Source of the DNA: Clostridiales bacterium | Lineage (GTDB): Bacteria; Bacillota; Clostridia; Christensenellales; CAG-138 | Length of the DNA: 45,123 nucleotides | Assembly: GCA_004556165.1 (NCBI GenBank) | Contig: SFIR01000020.1 | Coordinates: forward strand, 1-45,123 | Direction: 5' to 3' | Shown: positions 7,766 through 16,200 of the stretch, one piece after another | Layout of the letters: every line of letters starts with the position of its first letter | Numbering within the stretch: position 1 is the stretch's first letter | Translations under genes and position numbers: made by a program | The notes under the pieces: generated by a model | Database searches by the model: none | The model's input: only the letters and a program-made list of their open reading frames with translations | What the model was told of the DNA's origin: nothing

Positions 7766-9114
7766 TTCAGTTCCTCCGTAATTTTATCAATGAGCTTCTC
7801 GAAAAGCATGCCTCTTGAGGCTTTTACAAGCAGCACATCGCCTTTTTGCAGTTTGCTAATTATGAATTTCGCAGCGTCCTTTTCGTCAAGATGGTAGCTC
7901 TCGTTAAGCCCCGAGGCTTTCGCGCCTTCGGTGATCTTTTCGGAGAGATTACCGACGGTAAAGAGCATATCAAGCTTCGCCTCCGCAGCGAATTTACCGA
8001 GATCGTAATGGAGCATGGGCGAGGTCTCGCCGAGCTCGAGCATATCCCCGAGCAGCGCAAGCCTGCGCCCGGTATGAGGAAGGGTATTTATCGAAGCACG
8101 CATGGAGTCGGGGCCCGCATTGTAGCAGTCGTCAACAATGGTAAAATCGCCAAGCTCGATTATTCTGCCGCGATGCCCGACGGGGGTATAGCTCTCAATT
8201 CCGTGTACGATCTGTTCGGGAGTCAGCCCGAGGTGCAGACCGACCGTCGCGGCGGCAACGGCGTTGCGTACCATATGTATGCCGAGCGCAGGCAGAGAAA
8301 CGGGAAGCACGGCATCGGGGAAGTGCAGATCAAAGTTTGTGCAGTTAAGCCCCGATTGTTCGATGCTGCTCGGGTAGACAGGGTAGCTCTCATCCATGCC
8401 GAAATAGGTCACGGGAACGGGGGATACAAAGCTCCTCAGCTTATCATCCTCACCGTTAAAGAACAGCATACCATCCTTTGCAATATGGGGAATGAGCTCC
8501 GTTTTGGCTTTTAATACTCCGTCACGGTCACCGAGATTCTCAAGGTGCATGTTTCCGATATTGGTATAGAGCGCATAGTTCGGCTTTGCGATCTCGCCGA
8601 GCCTGTCCATTTCGCCGAAATTGCTGATACCAAGCTCCAAGACCGCAAAATCATTTGTATCCTCAAGCCTGAACAGGGTTTGAGGGAGACCGTATTCATT
8701 ATTGAAATTGCCTTCCGTGCTGAGAAGATTGTATTTTTCTCCGAGAACACAGCTGAGCATGCGCCGGGTGCTCGTCTTTCCGACGCTTCCGACGACGGCG
8801 AGGACGGGTATGCCGCTCTTTGCGCGCATGTACGCAGCAAGCTTCTGCATGGCAATACGGGTATTGCGCACCCTGATATGGGGATAGCTTACGCTGACCT
8901 CGCTCATAACACATGCCGCTCCGCTGTTCATCGCTGCCGGGATGAAACGGTGACCGTCGATATGCTCACCGTGAAGCGCAATAAAAAGGGAATCGGGCAA
9001 AACCTTGCGGCTGTCGATAGTGATACTGCCGATGCGCTTAAAAAGAACATCCCTATTGGCGCACAGCAGACCTCCGCATGCTATCGCTGCTTCTCCGATG
9101 GTTAGTTCTAACAT
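7762..9114 (-). CDS. murF: UDP-N-acetylmuramoyl-tripeptide--D-alanyl-D-alanine ligase
   Basis: 450 residues, the normal Mur-ligase length. MurF adds D-Ala-D-Ala to the UDP-MurNAc-tripeptide in the cytosol, the last soluble step of peptidoglycan precursor synthesis. The ATP loop GSVGKTST lies at 109-116. The central domain has the EGNFNNEYGLP and LELGISNFGEMDRL motifs, and the C-terminal domain GHRGRI, DDCYNAGPDSM and KASRGM (commonly KGSRGM). AGGGAGG lies upstream of its ATG. It follows ddl after 19 bases, so the enzyme making D-Ala-D-Ala and the enzyme using it are made from one transcript. Confidence 0.95.
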   Translation of the reverse strand: MLELTIGEAAIACGGLLCANRDVLFKRIGSITIDSRKVLPDSLFIALHGEHIDGHRFIPAAMNSGAACVMSEVSVSYPHIRVRNTRIAMQKLAAYMRAKSGIPVLAVVGSVGKTSTRRMLSCVLGEKYNLLSTEGNFNNEYGLPQTLFRLEDTNDFAVLELGISNFGEMDRLGEIAKPNYALYTNIGNMHLENLGDRDGVLKAKTELIPHIAKDGMLFFNGEDDKLRSFVSPVPVTYFGMDESYPVYPSSIEQSGLNCTNFDLHFPDAVLPVSLPALGIHMVRNAVAAATVGLHLGLTPEQIVHGIESYTPVGHRGRIIELGDFTIVDDCYNAGPDSMRASINTLPHTGRRLALLGDMLELGETSPMLHYDLGKFAAEAKLDMLFTVGNLSEKITEGAKASGLNESYHLDEKDAAKFIISKLQKGDVLLVKASRGMLFEKLIDKITEELK

Positions 9115-9133
9115 GTGTTATCCTCCCTGAATC

Positions 9134-10165
9134 TTATTTTTTAAGGGACAGGCTTTCCTCGATAATGGTTTCCAACAGATTATTGAAGCTGATACCTGCG
9201 GCTTTCGCCTCCTGCGGAAGCAGACTGATGGGCGTCATGCCGGGAAGCGTATTTGCTTCGAGCACATAGAACCCACTTTCATCCATCATGAAATCGACGC
9301 GCGCATATGCGCCGAGGTCAAGAACCTTAAAAACCTTTACGGCTGTTTCGCCCATGCGCTGCGCGACAGCTTCGTCAAGCTCGGCAGGGCAGATTTCCTC
9401 CGTGCAGCCTGCTTGGTATTTGTTCTTATAATCATAAAACCCGTGCTTGGGGATAATCTCAATCGCGGGCAATGCCTTCCCCCCGACGATGCCGACGGAG
9501 AATTCACGGCCGCGGATGTATTTTTCGATAATGACGAGGGATTCAAATCTCGATGCCTCCCTGAGAGCGGCGTCAAGCTCCGCATCGTTATAGACTATCG
9601 AGACTCCGACGCTTGAGCCGAGGCTTCCGGGCTTGACTACGCAGGGGAAACCGATATGCCGCCTCCAATCGGGATCATCGGAGATGCCGTTCGTCAGATA
9701 GACGGCCGGAGGCGTGGGTATGCCGTTTGCAATGAAGAGCTGCTTTGAAAGATGCTTGTTCATCGCAAGAATACAGCCCTGCATGCCGCTTCCGGTATAT
9801 CGTATGCCGAGAAGATCGAGAACAGCCTGAACCATGCCGTTTTCACCCTCGTCACCGTGAAGCGCATTGAAAACGATATCGGCTTCGCGGCAAATATCCA
9901 GCACGCTCTTGCCGAAAAAGCCTTCCTTGCGCCCGAAATATTTGCTGACATCGGGGGCTGCTTCACTGATTTTTCTCTCTGCCATAGGGATTTCCGCATC
10001 GTAGAGCTCAGATGGGCTCATTTTGTTAAGCTCAAAGCCCTCGCAGGCATCGAGAAAAACGACCTTGTGACCGGAGGCGCGAAGAGCCTTTGCGACCATT
10101 GTACCCGTTGAAAGCGAAACGTCGCGCTCATTGCTGCGTCCGCCGCATAATACACATATTTTCAT
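9134..10165 (-). CDS. ddl: D-alanine--D-alanine ligase
   Basis: A 343-residue ATP-grasp enzyme that joins two D-alanines for peptidoglycan. Visible motifs: GGRSNERDVSLSTG at the N-terminus, HGDEGENG (usually HGxxGEDG), GSGMQGCILAMNK, VVKPGSLGSSVGVS, ARVDFM and LEANTLPGMT. The omega-loop region YDYKNKY is of the ordinary D-Ala-D-Ala type, so there is no sign of a vancomycin-resistance D-lactate ligase. First gene of a minus-strand operon with murF, rdgB and a phosphoesterase. A GGAAAGGG Shine-Dalgarno lies about 12 bases before the ATG, a little far. Confidence 0.94.
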   Translation of the reverse strand: MKICVLCGGRSNERDVSLSTGTMVAKALRASGHKVVFLDACEGFELNKMSPSELYDAEIPMAERKISEAAPDVSKYFGRKEGFFGKSVLDICREADIVFNALHGDEGENGMVQAVLDLLGIRYTGSGMQGCILAMNKHLSKQLFIANGIPTPPAVYLTNGISDDPDWRRHIGFPCVVKPGSLGSSVGVSIVYNDAELDAALREASRFESLVIIEKYIRGREFSVGIVGGKALPAIEIIPKHGFYDYKNKYQAGCTEEICPAELDEAVAQRMGETAVKVFKVLDLGAYARVDFMMDESGFYVLEANTLPGMTPISLLPQEAKAAGISFNNLLETIIEESLSLKK

Positions 10166-10470
10166 ACTGATTTACAGCCCTTTCCTATTCATACAATGCC
10201 TTTCGAATCCGCTTGACGAAACCGAGATTTTTAATGATTCGATTAAGCATACACCTTAACATTATAGATTATAACATAATCGCCGAAAATTACAAGCGCT
10301 TATAACGCTAAGCGGCTGCAATGCACGAAACTGTAAAAAATTGGTAGAATAAATTCAGAACAAACAAGCTGCGCAGCCGACGACAGAAGGTATGCTCTGA
10401 AATATAGTTAAGGAGCATAATTCCTGAGCTTTGGCTGGTATGCCAGAATTCATATCAATGGAGGTAAATC
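10166..10470. other. 305-bp divergent intergenic region between ddl and the zinc-ribbon gene
   Basis: It contains the ddl promoter on the minus strand (10268-10295). On the plus side a perfect inverted repeat TATGCTC (10391-10397)/GAGCATA (10413-10419) lies in what is probably the leader of the zinc-ribbon gene. TAGAAT at 10345-10350 could be its -10, but no good -35 is visible. Nothing coding was seen. Confidence 0.5.
10268..10295 (-). promoter_or_regulatory. Promoter of the ddl-murF-rdgB operon
   Basis: Minus strand: TTGTAA (complement of 10290-10295), 16-bp spacer, TATAAT (complement of 10268-10273) preceded by TATG. A second TATAAT (complement of 10261-10266) overlaps the start region, so the exact start is uncertain. 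It implies a leader of about 95 bases. Confidence 0.6.
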
Positions 10471-11172
10471 ATGTTTTGTAAAAAATGCGGATCGCAGATT
10501 CCCGACAACAGCGCATTCTGCCCAGAGTGCGGAGCAGCAGTCAGCGCAGCACAGGCAGAGCCTGAAGCAGCGGAGCAGCCTTCCAATGCTCCCGAGGCTC
10601 CGGCGGCCAAGCCTGCAATGGATAAGAAAAGGCTCACCGGAATAATCGCTGTCGGCGCAGCAGCTCTTGTAGTTATCATCATTCTTGTTGCGATTCTCGC
10701 CGGCGGCGGCAAGGGCTGGGAAAAGGTTCTCAAAAAGGAAATGAATTGTGCAAGGACCGGTGATTCAGAGCCCCTTGCAGAGCTCATCCCGGATAAAATG
10801 TATGAAGCTATTGCCGATTACTATGATGTTGATGCAGAGGATCTCAAAGAGTACTTCATTGATGAATACCTTTCTGACGGCAGTATGCTTGATGATGATT
10901 ATACCTTCCTGAAATACGAGGTTACCAAGGAAAAGGACTGCAGCTCGAGTGATTTGAAGGATATCAAGGAATACCTGAAGGAGAGAGGAATCTCTTCAAA
11001 GGACGATGTAAAGGAAGCTGTTGTAGTCAAAGTCAAGATTTATTTCAAGGATGAGGACGGCGATAGGGACGATACCAAGGGCGAATTTACTTTTGTAAAG
11101 ATCGATGGCAAATGGTATGATTACGAACTGATCGAGAGCGTCTGCTATGCGGCATACTACATGTCTTGGTAA
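10471..11172 (+). CDS. Zinc-ribbon, single-pass membrane protein with extracytoplasmic domain
   Basis: 233 residues. The N-terminal zinc ribbon has Cys3, Cys6, Cys17 and Cys20 (FCKKCGSQ...FCPECG). An Ala/Pro-rich linker, one transmembrane helix (about 55-77) and an acidic extracytoplasmic alpha/beta domain (about 80-233) follow. The outer domain resembles small NTF2-like or DUF4878-like lipoprotein domains, a weak impression. Proteins with this zinc-ribbon/TM layout are common and mostly uncharacterised in Clostridia. GGAGG at 10460-10464 precedes the ATG. Monocistronic, with a terminator 28 bases past the stop. Confidence 0.8.
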   Translation: MFCKKCGSQIPDNSAFCPECGAAVSAAQAEPEAAEQPSNAPEAPAAKPAMDKKRLTGIIAVGAAALVVIIILVAILAGGGKGWEKVLKKEMNCARTGDSEPLAELIPDKMYEAIADYYDVDAEDLKEYFIDEYLSDGSMLDDDYTFLKYEVTKEKDCSSSDLKDIKEYLKERGISSKDDVKEAVVVKVKIYFKDEDGDRDDTKGEFTFVKIDGKWYDYELIESVCYAAYYMSW

Positions 11173-11199
11173 TGACTTCTGATTCATATAAAAACATTC

Positions 11200-11222
11200 G
11201 ACCGCCTTCGGGCGGTCTTTCT
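11200..11222 (+). terminator. Terminator of the zinc-ribbon gene
   Basis: GACCGCC (11200-11206), TTCG tetraloop, GGCGGTC (11211-11217), then TTTCTT. A classic compact terminator. Confidence 0.9.
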
Positions 11223-11224
11223 TG

Positions 11225-11265
11225 TGCAAAACACCGAACGCGCGGCTTGTGCCGCGCGCTCGGTG
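11225..11265 (-). terminator. Terminator of the 49-residue small protein gene
   Basis: A strong hairpin with CGCGCGGC (11239-11246)/GCCGCGCG (11251-11258) and outer arms CACCGA/TCGGTG. On the minus strand it is followed by GTTTTGC. It ends about 32 bases past the stop of the small gene. Confidence 0.65.
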
Positions 11266-11297
11266 CATTTCAGGAGATAATCATTTGCTTTGAGAAA

Positions 11298-11447
11298 TCA
11301 CATATGCATTTTCTTCTTGACCTTGCGCATCATATGACTGCCGTCGCGCTTGACGCGCTTGGGCACATCGGGGTATGCTGCCGAGATGGCTGCGGCTGCT
11401 GCCGCCATGCCGATTGCCAGTCCGCCGATAAATCCGATAGCCTTCAT
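11298..11447 (-). CDS. 49-residue small membrane protein
   Basis: A small gene easily missed by length cut-offs. The protein begins MKAIGFIGGLAIGMAAAAAA, one Gly/Ala-rich transmembrane helix (about 3-24). A short YPDVPKR segment and a very basic tail (RVKRDGSHMMRKVKKKMHM) follow. GGGAGGGAAG lies 6-7 bases before the ATG and a strong minus-strand terminator follows. Hydrophobic helix plus basic tail suggests an inner-membrane microprotein with a cytoplasmic, possibly nucleic-acid- or lipid-contacting tail. I cannot name a family. An overlapping longer ORF in another frame (11281-11466) starts at the ATG nearer the same ribosome-binding site but encodes low-quality sequence, so I prefer this frame. 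Confidence 0.72.
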   Translation of the reverse strand: MKAIGFIGGLAIGMAAAAAAISAAYPDVPKRVKRDGSHMMRKVKKKMHM

Positions 11448-11601
11448 ATTTCTTCCCTCCCATCACAAAGTTTTATTTGAAATTTTCAAAAGCCTTCGAA
11501 CCTTATTTTGACCCGTTTTTATTGATAAAATCAAAGGGATTTTAAGGAAAAAACGCAGGGATTGTCACGGATTGTTTTCGGCGAATGAACAGCTTTTTGT
11601 A

Positions 11602-11630
11602 TTGCCAATTTCCGAAAGAAAGGGTATACT
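11602..11630 (+). promoter_or_regulatory. Promoter of the nitroreductase-ispG-polC run
   Basis: TTGCCA (11602-11607), 17-bp spacer, TATACT (11625-11630). The ATG at 11659 follows after a short leader with AAAGGGGG at 11644-11651. Confidence 0.8.
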
Positions 11631-11658
11631 TAGCTTATAAATTAAAGGGGGTTTTATC

Positions 11659-12210
11659 ATGACAGCAACTATTGAAACTATGTTGGCGCGAAGCAGTATA
11701 AGAGCATATACCGATGAAAAACTGACGGATGAAGAGATTATTCTCCTAAAAAAAGCGGCGCTCTCCGCTCCGACAGCAATGAACAGGAATGATCAGCGCT
11801 TCGTTTTCGTGACGGACGGCGCAGTAATCTCCAAAGTAGAGCAGGAGGTCATTGCGGGCGTAAAGGCAAAGGGCGACACGGTTTTTCTTGAGCGCATTCT
11901 TTCAAGAGGCGGCAAGGTCGCATACGATGCTCCTCTTCTTGTAATGATCTTCGGAAAACCATCCCGCTATGCCGGCATTGATGCAGGTATTGCGGTCCAG
12001 AATCTCGCGCTTGCAGCGAAGAGCCTCGAGCTCGGTTCGGTAATTCTCGGCATGCCGAGTATCGCCTTTGAAGGCCCCGGCGCGGCAGAGCTTCAGAAAG
12101 AACTGGGTGTTGAGCCCGAATTCGGTTTTGAAATCGCGATTGCCATCGGCCATCCCGCCACCGAGAAAACCCCTCATGAGTGGGATGAAAGCCATATTAT
12201 CGAGCTGTAA
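11659..12210 (+). CDS. Nitroreductase family flavoprotein
   Basis: A 183-residue FMN-dependent oxidoreductase of the small NfsA/NfsB-like family. It opens with RSSIRAYTDEKLTDEEI, whose Arg/Ser positions contact FMN phosphate, and then SAPTAMNRND. The helix GIDAGIAVQNLALAAKSLELGS and the ILGMP segment are also typical. Cytosolic, probably a dimer; the true electron acceptor cannot be deduced. It is the first gene of an apparent operon with ispG (2-base gap) and polC (14-base gap). Many Clostridia have dxr and rseP in front of ispG instead, so this neighbour is unusual. Confidence 0.87.
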   Translation: MTATIETMLARSSIRAYTDEKLTDEEIILLKKAALSAPTAMNRNDQRFVFVTDGAVISKVEQEVIAGVKAKGDTVFLERILSRGGKVAYDAPLLVMIFGKPSRYAGIDAGIAVQNLALAAKSLELGSVILGMPSIAFEGPGAAELQKELGVEPEFGFEIAIAIGHPATEKTPHEWDESHIIEL

Positions 12211-12212
12211 AA

Positions 12213-13268
12213 ATGAAAAGTAATAAGACAAAGCAGGTAAGGGTCGGTTCAGTATTGATAGGCGGAGGCGCTCCCGTTTCCATACAGTCCATGACCAATA
12301 CCGATACAAGGGATGCGGATAAGACCATCGCTCAGATACTTGCTCTTGAGGAGGCAGGTGTTGAGATTGTGCGCTCATCGGTCTATGATGAAAAATGCGT
12401 GGAAGCGCTCAAAAAAATAATCCCTGCAATACATGTTCCGCTCGTTGCGGATATACATTTCGACCACAGGCTCGCAATCGCTTCCATCGAAGCAGGCATT
12501 GCCAAGGTCAGGATAAATCCCGGCAACATCGGTTCTGATGATAAGGTCAGGGAGCTTGCCGCCTGCGCTAAGGCGAACGGCACGCCCATCCGCATCGGAG
12601 TAAATACGGGTTCGCTGGAAAAGGAGCTCCTCAATAAATACGGAGTATGTGCGGAAGCTCTCGTCGAGAGCGCACAGCATCATGTATCCCTGCTCGAAAA
12701 ACAGGGCTTTTACGATATAGTCATTTCGCTAAAAGCCTCAAATGTACCGATGATGGTCGAAGCATACCGCATTGCGGCGGAGCGCTTCCCATATCCCCTG
12801 CACCTCGGGGTCACCGAAGCGGGTATGGGCGAGCAGGCGGTGCTCAAATCCGCCATAGGAATCGGTTCGCTCCTCCTTGACGGTATCGGCGATACCATAA
12901 GGGTGTCCATAACGGGTGATGCAGTGCAGGAGGTCGATGCCGCAAAGAGGATACTTTCCGCCTGCGGAATAAGAAGATTCGGGGCGGAGCTCGTAAGCTG
13001 CCCCACATGCGGCAGGACGAGGGTCGAGCTTGCGTCGATCGTTGAAAAGGTGCGTTCGTCCCTGCCGCCAAACGGTAAACCGATTAAGATCGCAGTCATG
13101 GGCTGCGCCGTCAACGGCCCGGGCGAGGCCCGTGAAGCCGATATAGGTATTGCCTTCGGTCAGAAAAATGCGGTCGTGTTCCGCCATGGGGAGATAGTCT
13201 ATTCGGACACGCTCCCGGGCGTTATAGATAGGTTCATTGCCGATGCAGGTGCAATGATGTCAGATTAA
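12213..13268 (+). CDS. ispG: 4-hydroxy-3-methylbut-2-en-1-yl diphosphate synthase (flavodoxin/ferredoxin)
   Basis: 351 residues, the usual bacterial GcpE/IspG length. It converts MEcPP to HMBPP in the MEP isoprenoid pathway using a 4Fe-4S cluster. The TIM-barrel half carries SIQSMTNTDTRD, ADIHFDHRLA and KVRINPGNIG. The C-terminal half carries the cluster cysteines in SCPTCGRT and MGCAVNGPGEA. No clear Shine-Dalgarno precedes the ATG, which lies 2 bases after the nitroreductase stop, so translation is probably coupled. Followed 14 bases later by polC, an arrangement conserved in many Firmicutes. Confidence 0.95.
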   Translation: MKSNKTKQVRVGSVLIGGGAPVSIQSMTNTDTRDADKTIAQILALEEAGVEIVRSSVYDEKCVEALKKIIPAIHVPLVADIHFDHRLAIASIEAGIAKVRINPGNIGSDDKVRELAACAKANGTPIRIGVNTGSLEKELLNKYGVCAEALVESAQHHVSLLEKQGFYDIVISLKASNVPMMVEAYRIAAERFPYPLHLGVTEAGMGEQAVLKSAIGIGSLLLDGIGDTIRVSITGDAVQEVDAAKRILSACGIRRFGAELVSCPTCGRTRVELASIVEKVRSSLPPNGKPIKIAVMGCAVNGPGEAREADIGIAFGQKNAVVFRHGEIVYSDTLPGVIDRFIADAGAMMSD

Positions 13269-13282
13269 ATTCGGAGAGCAAT

Positions 13283-16200
13283 ATGGAGATAAACCCGAAC
13301 GAAAAAAATACCGCCGATGCGCTTGAATTTACCACAGGACTGGTAAACGAGGGCATTATAAGGGTAAAGAAAGCGAGCTACAACCCCTCGCAGAATATCA
13401 TAAATGTTGATATACTGGCTGATCGGATCTTTACCGCAAGGGAATCCGAACTGATCGGCGAGGGCATGCTTCGCGTTGCCTGCGCAAACGGTGATTTTTC
13501 GGGTTACAGGATCAACTGCAATTTCGATTTCTCGTCATGCTTCACCCGCCTTGAAAACGGCACGGAATCCGCCGAGGAGCAGCTGCTCTCGCTCTGGGCA
13601 GCATATTCCCCTCAGCTTGCCCCGATCCTCGATAGGTCAAGGATTGAGAAGCAGGGAAACGAGTATGCAGTTTATGTGCCTGCCAGGTATGAGCTTGCGC
13701 TTTCAAAGCAGACCACCTCCGAATTTCGGGCGATGCTCCTTGAAAAATACAACTGGAATGCCGCTATCCGCATAGTTCCCGATGTTAATGCGCCGGATGG
13801 CTTTGACGATATGCCCGTATACCGTGATTCAGGGCGCCCGGCGGTAATAAAACCGACAAAAGCAAAGAAAAAAGCTGCCCCCAAAATGAATCCTCTTGAC
13901 ATCATCTACGGTAAGGAGATCAGAAAATCGGAGCTCATGCCGATGAATGAGCTCAACGACAAATCCGGCAAGGTCACCGTCAAGGGTACGATCGTACAGA
14001 AAGAGATATTTGAGTCGAAGCGCGGAAACATCATAATCACCATTTTTATTACCGATAAGACCAATACAGCCGCGGTAAAGCTCTTCCCCGATAACCTTAT
14101 GAAGGAAAGGACGGTAAGCCTTATTGAAAAGGTTGAGAAGGAGGGCGCGGCGCTCATGGTTCGCGGCAGATACGGCTATGATTCGTATGCTAAGGATTAT
14201 TGCATCTTTGCCGACGACATAAACCGCGTTGAAAATGAAAAGCGCATGGATAATGCCGAGGAGAAACGGGTGGAGCTGCATCTGCATACCCGTATGTCCG
14301 CAATGGATGCGACCTGCGGCGTATCCGAGATCATCGAGCTTGCCGCAAAATGGGGGCAGAAGGCAATTGCCATCACCGATCACGGCGTGGTGCATTCCTT
14401 CCCCGAAGCAAAGAAAGCATCCAAAGAGAATAATATCAAGCTTATCTTCGGCTGCGAAGGGTATCTGCTTCCGGATTGCGAGCTTGTGCCGATCGGAGGG
14501 AATTACGTTTCCCTCGCAGTCACCCTCATCGGCAGCGGCATACATACAAGGGTATTCGAACTCGCCGCAGAAAGATTCAATTCGGACGGCACGATAATCG
14601 ACTCCTTCCATACCTTCGTAAACCCCGGCGTTCCGCCCACGGGTGCGATAAAACGGCTTACCGGATGCGATGCAGAGACCTTTGACGCGGCGCCGGTGCT
14701 TTCGCAGGCCGTTAAAACCCTCGGAGAATATATCGGAGATGCTACAATCGTCATTCACGACAGGGAGAAGCTCGGATGCCTTTTCGACCTGCTCGGAGAA
14801 ATCTGCCCGATAAGCAAAAACTGCATTTCAACCTCCATGTTGATGCAGTATCTGAGAAGGGATCTGCGTGCAGAAGAGCGTGTGCTTCCGGAAACGGGCG
14901 CAAGCGAGGCAGCGCACCGCACCGCGGAGATTGCGATCGAGTCCATAAGGAAATGTGAGGAGCTTCATGTTTCCTCGCTTCCCGTCATCGATGCATCGGC
15001 AAAGGATCTTGAAAAGCGCAGGACGAATCATATCATCCTGATTGCCGCCACTCAGCCCGGGCTTAAAAACCTGTATAAGCTCGTATCCTATTCAAACCTT
15101 GATCATTTTTACAAGACCCCGCGCATACCGAGAAGCCTTCTCAACATACATCGGCAAGGCCTTATCATCGGCTCAGCCTGCGAAGCGGGCGAACTCTTCC
15201 GCGCAATCGTCGATAGAAAGAGCGAAGAAGAGATAGAAAAGATTGCTTCATTCTATGATTATCTTGAGATACAGCCCATCGGCAACAACGCCTTCCTCGT
15301 GCGAGAGGGGCTTGCTGCGGATGATGATGAGCTGCGCGCATTTAATAAGAAGATAGTTGAGCTCGGAGAAAAAATGGGTAAACCCGTTGTCGCAACGGGT
15401 GATGTCCACTTCGTCGAGCCGGAGGATTCGGTTTTCAGAGCCGTGCTTATGTCGTCAATGGGCTATAAGGATGCCGTCATACAGCCTCCGCTCTATTTCA
15501 GAACGACCGATGATATGCTCAATGAATTCAGCTATCTCGGCAGCAAAAAGGCACATGAGGTCGTCATTGAAAATACCAATAAAATAGCGGATATGTGCGA
15601 TGTGCTACGCCCGTTCCTGGATGATAAGCAGACCTATTCTCCCGAGCTTCCCGGCGCAGCGGATGAGCTCAAGAACCTCGCGCTCACCAAAGCCCATGAG
15701 CTCTACGGCGAGGTACTGCCTGAAATTGTCCAAAAAAGGCTTGATAAGGAACTGAATTCCATCATCGGCAACGGCTATTCGTCCCTTTATATGGTCGCTC
15801 AAAAGCTCGTGCATAAATCCAATTCCGATGGCTATCTTGTCGGTTCGAGGGGCTCGGTCGGCTCCTCCTTCGTTGCGCATATGGCAGGCATTACCGAGGT
15901 CAATTCGCTCCCGGCGCACTATCGCTGCCCGAAATGCAAGTACAGCGAATTCCCCGATGTCGGCGACAGCTCCAGATGCGGTATCGACCTTCCGCCGAAG
16001 AACTGCCCGAACTGCGGAACGCCCCTGCACCGCGACGGCTACGAGATACCCTTTGAAACCTTCCTCGGCTTCAAGGGAGATAAGACCCCGGATATCGACC
16101 TGAATTTCTCCGGAGAATACCAGCCTGTCGCGCATAAATTTGCCGAAGTCATGTTCGGCGAAGGGCATGCCTTCCGTGCAGGCACCATTTCGGGCGTAAT

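Noticed and set aside
9134..10165. A vancomycin-resistance type D-Ala-D-Lac ligase
   Set aside because: The active-site loop reads YDYKNKY as in ordinary Ddl, and the gene sits in a murF operon without van genes.
11281..11466. A 61-codon frame overlapping the 49-residue gene
   Set aside because: Its product is Arg/Gly/Ser-rich without structure, while the shifted frame gives a clear membrane helix and basic tail behind the same ribosome-binding site.
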